A DNA stretch of 17,954 bases from UBA6065 sp038063975 (lineage in GTDB: Bacteria; Patescibacteriota; Minisyncoccia; Phycocordibacterales; UBA6065), in assembly GCA_038063975.1 (NCBI GenBank), contig JBBTTY010000050.1, forward strand, positions 1 to 17,954, read 5' to 3'. Below, piece after piece: positions 13,856-17,954 of this stretch. Every line of letters begins with the position of its first letter. Position 1 is the first letter of the stretch. The notes beneath the pieces are model-generated. The model was not told the DNA's origin and made no database searches. It saw nothing but the letters and a program-made list of their open reading frames with translations. The translations under genes were made by a program, and so were the position numbers.

Positions 13856-14899
13856 CTATTCCAGAGGCAAAAAGCCAAATAGGCGCAGGAAAAAAGCCGT
13901 AGGAATGTCGTACCATAGAAAGAAAATGCTGTAGATTTTTGAATTGAATGGTTTGGCTCCGCTTTTCCAATCTTCAATTATAGTCAATAAATCACGCACT
14001 ATGTCCGGCTCATGAAAAAATACACTAGCTTCTATATTCCAGTTTAATGAAATTAGATCCAAATTCTGCGAGCCTATGATGCCTTCGCGCCGGTCTACAA
14101 TCATGGCTTTGGCATGATTCATGCCTTGGGTAAAATAGATTTTGACGCCAAGATTGGTGAGACACGAGGCAAATGAACGATTGACTCCGTTTATGATCCA
14201 ATAATCGGTCGATTTCGGCAGAAGTATTTCCACCTCTACGCCCCGGATGAGCGCCTGATGGATACAAGCGATGAACCAACGCGGAGGAAAAAGATATGGT
14301 GTGACAAAAATAATGGATTTTTGGGCATTGTTGAGACGTTCTTCATAATATTTCCTAAATAGATGGCGTTTTCGGCCTATGCCGTGGTCCAGAAACCAGA
14401 GCTTTGTTTTTTTGAAAACCCCAGGACGATACTTGTTATTAGACAATTGATCATGGCCACCGCATCGTTTATACATTTTGATAAATGATTGAAGAATTGC
14501 TAGAACCACTTGACCTGTAACCCGGATTTGCAGATCTTTCCATCGCGCATATTTTTTGCCAACATTTACTCCGCCTATAAAAGCTACCATCTCATCAATA
14601 ATGAGAATTTTACGATGCGAACGCCTGAATAAAAAACTGGAAAAAAGAACTTCCGCACCTGATGCTTTTAATCGGCCGACCGCATTGCTCAAAATATCGT
14701 AACTGCCGATAATATCGAGGATGACTATTACCTTTACTCCTCTCTCTGCCGCCCGCGCCAACTCTACAAAAAATCGGTTGCCCGCCAAATCGTCGCAGAG
14801 GATATACATCTCAAAATATATGCTCTTTTTGGCTTCTGATATATCTCGAAGCATTGGAATCCAGGCCTTCTCCGAGGTGGTAAATATGCGATGTTTCAT
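13856..14899 (-). CDS. Cardiolipin synthase-like phospholipase D family protein
   Basis: 347 residues with two PLD catalytic motifs. The first is SHRKILIID (H95, K97, D102) followed by GGVNVG. The second is NHAKAMIVD (H262, K264, D269) followed by GSQN. Two HxK motifs in one chain are typical of bacterial cardiolipin synthases, which join two phosphatidylglycerols or transfer a phosphatidyl group. It lacks the two N-terminal membrane helices of classical Cls, as in ClsB-like enzymes. Its C-terminus (about 320-347) is hydrophobic and may be a membrane anchor. Other PLD-type activities cannot be excluded, but the pgsA-like gene in the window supports a lipid role. The start ATG 14899 is preceded by an extended -10 with 8 nt between. 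Confidence 0.85.
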   Translation of the reverse strand: MKHRIFTTSEKAWIPMLRDISEAKKSIYFEMYILCDDLAGNRFFVELARAAERGVKVIVILDIIGSYDILSNAVGRLKASGAEVLFSSFLFRRSHRKILIIDEMVAFIGGVNVGKKYARWKDLQIRVTGQVVLAILQSFIKMYKRCGGHDQLSNNKYRPGVFKKTKLWFLDHGIGRKRHLFRKYYEERLNNAQKSIIFVTPYLFPPRWFIACIHQALIRGVEVEILLPKSTDYWIINGVNRSFASCLTNLGVKIYFTQGMNHAKAMIVDRREGIIGSQNLDLISLNWNIEASVFFHEPDIVRDLLTIIEDWKSGAKPFNSKIYSIFFLWYDIPTAFFLRLFGFLPLE

Positions 14900-14907
14900 A
14901 AGGGTCT

Positions 14908-14916
14908 ATTATCGCA
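14908..14916 (-). promoter_or_regulatory. Extended -10 promoter of the PLD-family gene, leaderless geometry
   Basis: TGCGATAAT on the minus strand (TG, one base, GATAAT, 5 of 6 consensus) ends 8 nt before ATG 14899, in the 42-bp gap after the helicase stop codon. Confidence 0.5.
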
Positions 14917-14941
14917 TAAACTGATTTCTTCAATTTATTTT

Positions 14942-16357
14942 TTATCTTATCCCCTTCCTAAAAACACGCTTATAACCAGTGCCGAGTTTGGCGCTTTTTG
15001 ATGGGTCGGTTTTGAGAGGGCGCGGATATTTTGAATTGAAACTACGCTTTGGAGCTCCGCCCTTGAAAGGCTGGTTGGTATGTACTCTAAAAGCGCCCAC
15101 TGGAGCAAAGCGTCTCGAATCGCCCCGAAAATCAGCACTAAAATTCCTCCGCAGGCCACCACGACCATAATATGGTCTAGGCGAGGAAGGGGTGTGAGAC
15201 GATATAGTCGCACCTTCGTGACTCTTTACAGGAATCTGCTTTTTTATGAGACGTTCTATATCTATGATATCGCGCTTTTGATCAGGCGTGGCAAAAGAAA
15301 CTGCTTTGCCTGTTTTACCAGCGCGACCGGTGCGGCCGATACGATGAACGTAATCTTCTGATTGCTCTGGCAAGTCGTAATTGACGACGAGGCTTATGTC
15401 CTTGACGTCTATGCCGCGAGCGGCGATATCGGTAGCTACGAGCACTTGATGTTTATGTTTTTTGAAACCGTCTAGGGCTTCCCGCCTCTGGCCGAGAGTC
15501 CTATTTGAATGGATCTCGGCGGCGGTTGTGCCTATATTACGCAAGTCATGAGAAATATTTTTTGCACCGTGCTTTGTGCGAGTAAAAACGAGAACAGGTT
15601 GACCCGGGTATTCGCCTATAAGCTTTACCAAGAGATTGAATTTGGATTTTCGTTCGACAATGATGATCTCCTGATCCACTTTTTCAACAGTAGTTCCAGA
15701 CGGCGCCACTTCAATGCGCAGAGGTAATTGCATATGCTCCATAGCAAGTTTAGCGATTTCGCTCGGCATGGTCGCCGAAAACAAGAGAGTTTGGCGCTCT
15801 TTTGGAATTTTTTTTATGATTTCTCTTATCTGCGGAGCAAAGCCTATATCAAACATGTGGTCGGCTTCATCCAAAACGAGAATGGAAACGCGGTCAAGTT
15901 TTATATTTCCTTGTTTTAGGTGATCAATCAATCGCCCCGGGGTAGCGATGACGATATTCGGGCCATTGCGCAAATCGCGAACTTGTCTTCCCATAGAATC
16001 TCCGCCTATAAGAACGGCAGTGGTGATGCCTTGGGTATAACCGACTTTGCGTATAATTTCTTCCACTTGGATAGCGAGCTCGCGAGTAGGCAGGAGGACG
16101 AGTCCTCGACCAGCTTTATTTGTCGAGAGTCTCTCTATCATAGGAATACCGAAGGCCAGAGTTTTTCCCGTGCCCGTCTGAGCGATGCCTATGATGTCTT
16201 TGCCAGAGAGACCGATGGGAATTACTTTTTCTTGAATGGGCGTAGGCACGGTAAAACCATCGCGCTTCAATATAGCGAGCAGTTTTTCGTTTATACCCAA
16301 ATTTTTAAATGTCATAACTTCTTTGAAGGCTGTTTCCGGATGTTTGATTGGTGTCAT
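14942..16357 (-). CDS. DEAD-box ATP-dependent RNA helicase
   Basis: 471 residues with every core motif in order: Q motif (FTVPTPIQ, 35-42), I (AQTGTGKT, 59-66), Ia (PTRELA, 90-95), Ib (TPGR, 139-142), II (DEAD, 163-166), III (SAT, 194-196), IV (VLVFTRT), V (ATDIAARGID, 308-317) and VI (HRIGRTGRAG, 338-347). The last ~95 residues are a basic tail rich in Arg, Gly, Ser and Pro, typical of RhlE/CshA-type helicases that bind RNA. It unwinds RNA in mRNA decay, ribosome assembly or cold adaptation. The start is uncertain: an in-frame GTG at 16387 falls within an mRNA stem-loop, and ATG at 16315 begins the conserved MTFKNLGI. ATG 16357 is chosen as a middle position just after that stem-loop. Confidence 0.93.
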   Translation of the reverse strand: MTPIKHPETAFKEVMTFKNLGINEKLLAILKRDGFTVPTPIQEKVIPIGLSGKDIIGIAQTGTGKTLAFGIPMIERLSTNKAGRGLVLLPTRELAIQVEEIIRKVGYTQGITTAVLIGGDSMGRQVRDLRNGPNIVIATPGRLIDHLKQGNIKLDRVSILVLDEADHMFDIGFAPQIREIIKKIPKERQTLLFSATMPSEIAKLAMEHMQLPLRIEVAPSGTTVEKVDQEIIIVERKSKFNLLVKLIGEYPGQPVLVFTRTKHGAKNISHDLRNIGTTAAEIHSNRTLGQRREALDGFKKHKHQVLVATDIAARGIDVKDISLVVNYDLPEQSEDYVHRIGRTGRAGKTGKAVSFATPDQKRDIIDIERLIKKQIPVKSHEGATISSHTPSSPRPYYGRGGLRRNFSADFRGDSRRFAPVGAFRVHTNQPFKGGAPKRSFNSKYPRPLKTDPSKSAKLGTGYKRVFRKGIR

Positions 16358-16364
16358 ATTATTG

Positions 16365-16388
16365 TGTGACCCGAGTCGTGAAGTCACA
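16365..16388 (-). other. Stem-loop just upstream of the helicase start
   Basis: TGTGAC and GTCACA pair as a perfect 6-bp stem around a 12-nt loop, 7 nt before ATG 16357. It would lie in the 5' leader of the helicase mRNA if transcription starts near the TGTTATGTG element (16385-16393, minus strand). It could influence initiation or mRNA stability. Confidence 0.35.
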
Positions 16389-16414
16389 TAACATGACGCT
16401 AGATTCAGAGCACG

Positions 16415-16438
16415 TTTCTTCTAATTAAAGAGAAGAAA
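16415..16438. repeat. AT-rich perfect inverted repeat
   Basis: TTTCTTCT and AGAAGAAA form an 8-bp perfect stem with an 8-nt loop, between the divergent helicase and tRNA genes. There is no T-run on either side, so it is not a typical terminator; it could be an operator. Confidence 0.35.
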
Positions 16439-16568
16439 TACTTATGCCTGTGATTATAGCATACCTCTCTTAAAATTGCAAGGATATGAATACCCCCAAC
16501 CATTTTTGCACTCTGCTGGTAATGTCCTAATAAAGCTTCATTTTTGAGCCTAAATATGTTAATTTCAA

Positions 16569-16596
16569 TTAACAAATACATATATTGGCATATATT
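16569..16596 (+). promoter_or_regulatory. Promoter of tRNA-Gln
   Basis: TTAACA (16569-16574), a 16-nt spacer and TATATT (16591-16596). Transcription would begin about 3 nt before the mature tRNA 5' end. Confidence 0.5.
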
Positions 16597-16608
16597 GACA
16601 TGTATTGC
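16579..16608 (+). repeat. Three 10-bp tandem repeats ahead of and into the tRNA
   Basis: CATATATTGG, CATATATTGA and CATGTATTGC lie end to end. The third runs into the first three bases of the tRNA, and the second contains the -10 hexamer. Confidence 0.5.
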
Positions 16609-16679
16609 CGGATCGTCTAAAGGTAGGACGTCGCTCTCTGAAAGCGAAAATTTTGGTTCGATTCCAAGTCCGGCAACCA
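16606..16679 (+). tRNA. tRNA-Gln (anticodon CTG)
   Basis: A complete cloverleaf folds by eye. The acceptor stem is TGCCGGA with TCCGGCA, including the U1-A72 pair typical of tRNA-Gln. The D stem is GTCT with GGAC. The anticodon stem is TCGCT with AGCGA around the loop CTCTGAA, placing anticodon CTG at 16638-16640. The variable loop has 4 nt. The T arm is TTTGG, loop TTCGATT, CCAAG. Discriminator A and a genomically encoded CCA (16677-16679) complete the 74 nt. It reads CAG codons. Confidence 0.93.
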
Positions 16680-16743
16680 AGTCGAGCGTAGTTTATATCG
16701 CTCAAGAAGGGTCATGTGGCCTGATAACAAATTAGCTTTTATT

Positions 16744-16752
16744 TGATATGAT
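16744..16752 (+). promoter_or_regulatory. Extended -10 promoter of the 281-residue gene, leaderless geometry
   Basis: TGATATGAT (TG, one base, TATGAT, 5 of 6 consensus) ends exactly 7 nt before ATG 16760. No Shine-Dalgarno sequence is present. Confidence 0.55.
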
Positions 16753-16759
16753 TTAAACT

Positions 16760-17605
16760 ATGAAAAACTCACAAAGAGGATTCGTAACCCCTCTCATCAT
16801 TATATTTTTATTGGCTATTGGTACGGGCGCATATTTATATACAAACAAAGCCGAGGAAGTTCCCAAGAGCGATCCTAATCTAGTGGTCACAACTCAAACC
16901 AAAGTTATCGACAATAATACTGTCCAGATTACCTATTCCGCCGATGTCTTGGGTGTCCTTGCTCGTAGCTCGTCAGACTTGACGCTCTCCTTATCTTGTC
17001 CGAATGGAATAAAGGCGACATATTCAGGAAACGATATATGTGGAAACTCTGTAAAAATTGACAGTGTGACAGATGTCATTTTTTTAAATGATACAAGGAA
17101 ACCTCAAACCGTACGTGCTACTCTCAATCTTCTTTCCGGTAAAGATGGAATGGCAGTAGTGGCCAGAAGTACCGTGGAGACAGTAATTGATCCCACTTCA
17201 ATAAGTATTACTGGCAGGAACCTTTTGGGGTTTGAGCAGGCTGTAAACAGCAGTAACTGGAACGAAATTCAAAAATTCCTTTCAAATAAAGTATATATTG
17301 TCCTAGAAGGTTCATCTTGTTGCGGCGAAAAGGACTCAGCTCAAGCTGTCGAAAATTTGAAGGGTAATTTTGATGGCCTCGAACTTACATTCGATGAAAA
17401 GAGTAGTCTGGTCAAGGACTACTTAAATTACATGTACTCACAATATCCTTCAGGAAGACAAGTTGGGGCAAGTACAGATTTCTTTAAAGATTTAGTGTTT
17501 GGTGTAGAAAATGATGCAGCGCAAGCCTATAAAGCAACTTTGGGTTACAGGGTTGAGAGTGGGAAAATAACTTTTCTGTTCATGAATCCTGGAAGAGACC
17601 GATAG
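16760..17605 (+). CDS. Membrane-anchored exported protein of unknown function, 281 residues
   Basis: I do not recognise a named family. The N-terminus (MKNSQRGFVTPLIIIFLLAIG) is a basic tip followed by one membrane helix (about residues 8-27), so the rest is exported. It resembles a type IV pilin leader at QRG-F, but the Glu normally five residues after the cleavage site is missing. Residues about 40-140 look beta-rich (NTVQITYSADVLGV, DLTLSLSC, RATLNLLSG) and may be an Ig-like domain with a cysteine pair (C79 and C93 approximately). Residues about 150-281 look mixed helix and strand (NLLGFEQAVNSSNWNEIQKFLSNKVYIVLEG, then SCCGEKD). A SCC vicinal cysteine motif lies near residue 192. The gene is monocistronic, with its own promoter. 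Confidence 0.8.
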   Translation: MKNSQRGFVTPLIIIFLLAIGTGAYLYTNKAEEVPKSDPNLVVTTQTKVIDNNTVQITYSADVLGVLARSSSDLTLSLSCPNGIKATYSGNDICGNSVKIDSVTDVIFLNDTRKPQTVRATLNLLSGKDGMAVVARSTVETVIDPTSISITGRNLLGFEQAVNSSNWNEIQKFLSNKVYIVLEGSSCCGEKDSAQAVENLKGNFDGLELTFDEKSSLVKDYLNYMYSQYPSGRQVGASTDFFKDLVFGVENDAAQAYKATLGYRVESGKITFLFMNPGRDR

Positions 17606-17739
17606 GGGATCGTTCAAGACGGGTCGATTTGATACCATGAACAACTCTAAACGGTCTTGTAGGGCAAAGCCTTGCATGGTTCTAACTCGAGTCGGCCAGC
17701 CAAACAAAAAGACTTCGTACCTATTTTTATTTAAACACG
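17606..17739. other. Intergenic stretch with interleaved inverted repeats
   Basis: About 134 nt between two plus-strand genes, less AT-rich than other gaps here. CAAGAC (17615-17620) pairs with GTCTTG (17654-17659), and ACCATG (17634-17639) with CATGGT (17675-17680). The order A-B-A'-B' would be a pseudoknot if transcribed. No conserved gene is visible. Confidence 0.3.
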
Positions 17740-17748
17740 TGTTATTAT
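17740..17748 (+). promoter_or_regulatory. Extended -10 promoter of the hydrolase gene, leaderless geometry
   Basis: TGTTATTAT (TG, one base, TATTAT) ends 6 nt before ATG 17755; the gap is six A residues with no ribosome-binding site. Confidence 0.5.
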
Positions 17749-17754
17749 AAAAAA

Positions 17755-17954
17755 ATGAAAAAACAGGTAATAATAATCCATGGGGGGGATGTCTTTGATA
17801 CATATGAGCAATATATTGAAAGCCTGCGTAGAGAACGGGTTGATTTAAAAGATTTTTTCCGAAAAGGCTGGAAGAAAAATCTGGCGGAGAGGCTCGGCGG
17901 GGATTTTGTGGTGATTGCTCCGAGGATGCCCAATGAATCCAATGCAAAATATAT
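17755..17954 (+). CDS. Alpha/beta hydrolase, RBBP9/YdeN type (5' part only)
   Basis: The first 66 codons are visible before the window ends. MKKQVIIIHGG is the first core strand with the His-Gly oxyanion region seen in small serine hydrolases of the RBBP9/YdeN group. It is followed by DVFDTYEQYIESL and, after a charged helix, DFVVIAPRMPNESNAKY, a second strand and the PxMP-type turn common in that group. The nucleophile Ser and the rest of the catalytic triad would lie beyond the edge, so activity cannot be judged. The substrate is unknown; these are usually small-ester or peptide hydrolases. Confidence 0.7.
   Translation, partial: MKKQVIIIHGGDVFDTYEQYIESLRRERVDLKDFFRKGWKKNLAERLGGDFVVIAPRMPNESNAKY

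Noticed and set aside
16405..16680. Minus-strand frame starting MVAGLGIEPKF
   Set aside because: It begins as the reverse complement of the tRNA-Gln gene, a well-known source of false proteins, and then runs through non-coding DNA.
17606..17710. Possible second tRNA (GGTTCTAACTCGAGTC and GCCA look like a T arm and 3' end)
   Set aside because: No matching 5' acceptor strand or anticodon stem can be found upstream, and the T loop is not canonical.
17492..17947. Minus-strand frame of 151 codons at the right end
   Set aside because: It crosses the end of one plus-strand gene, the intergenic gap and the start of the hydrolase gene, with no promoter or family resemblance.

Overview
The window most resembles a streamlined genome of the Candidate Phyla Radiation / Patescibacteria, probably Parcubacteria. 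This is inferred from its compact, mostly single-copy housekeeping genes, a solute-binding protein with a membrane anchor and no transporter genes beside it, a ribonuclease J with a basic N-terminal extension, a large multi-domain glycine-rich surface protein, and short AT-rich promoters that often lie directly against the start codon. No rRNA, CRISPR array, insertion sequence or phage gene was seen.

Layout. Bases 1-1240 are read leftward: a cut-off LemA-family gene, a PgsA-like phospholipid synthase and a possible 60-residue small gene. Bases 1302-6433 are read rightward: secG, an anchored peptide-binding-type protein, ribonuclease J and an MFS transporter. Bases 6442-11179 are read leftward: a SAM methyltransferase, then an operon of a ~998-residue surface protein, an anchored thioredoxin-like protein and a DsbB/BdbC-type oxidase. 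A 406-bp AT-rich intergenic region separates this operon from an unrecognised 182-residue gene on the plus strand, which ends in a strong terminator. Bases 12224-16357 are read leftward: a DEAD-box RNA helicase, a cardiolipin-synthase-like phospholipase D, radC, and a two-gene SOS unit (a 74-residue unknown protein, then lexA) behind a perfect LexA operator. The right end is on the plus strand: tRNA-Gln(CTG), an anchored protein of unknown function and the start of a small alpha/beta hydrolase.

How the genes fit together. SecG and the surface, thioredoxin and DsbB proteins form a secretion and envelope theme: the surface protein has eight predicted extracytoplasmic cysteines in four local pairs and is co-transcribed with a disulfide-forming pair. 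PgsA and the phospholipase D protein could make phosphatidylglycerol(-phosphate) and cardiolipin. Ribonuclease J and the helicase are RNA-turnover proteins. RadC, LexA and the 74-residue protein sit in a DNA-damage neighbourhood.

The strongest leads are: (1) at nine starts a -10-like hexamer ends 6-8 nt before the start codon, which predicts widespread leaderless mRNAs; (2) the surface protein plus disulfide-machinery operon; (3) the SOS unit with an unknown small protein placed before lexA; and (4) seven exact copies of an AAAGGACA octamer, all at the two ends of the surface-protein gene.
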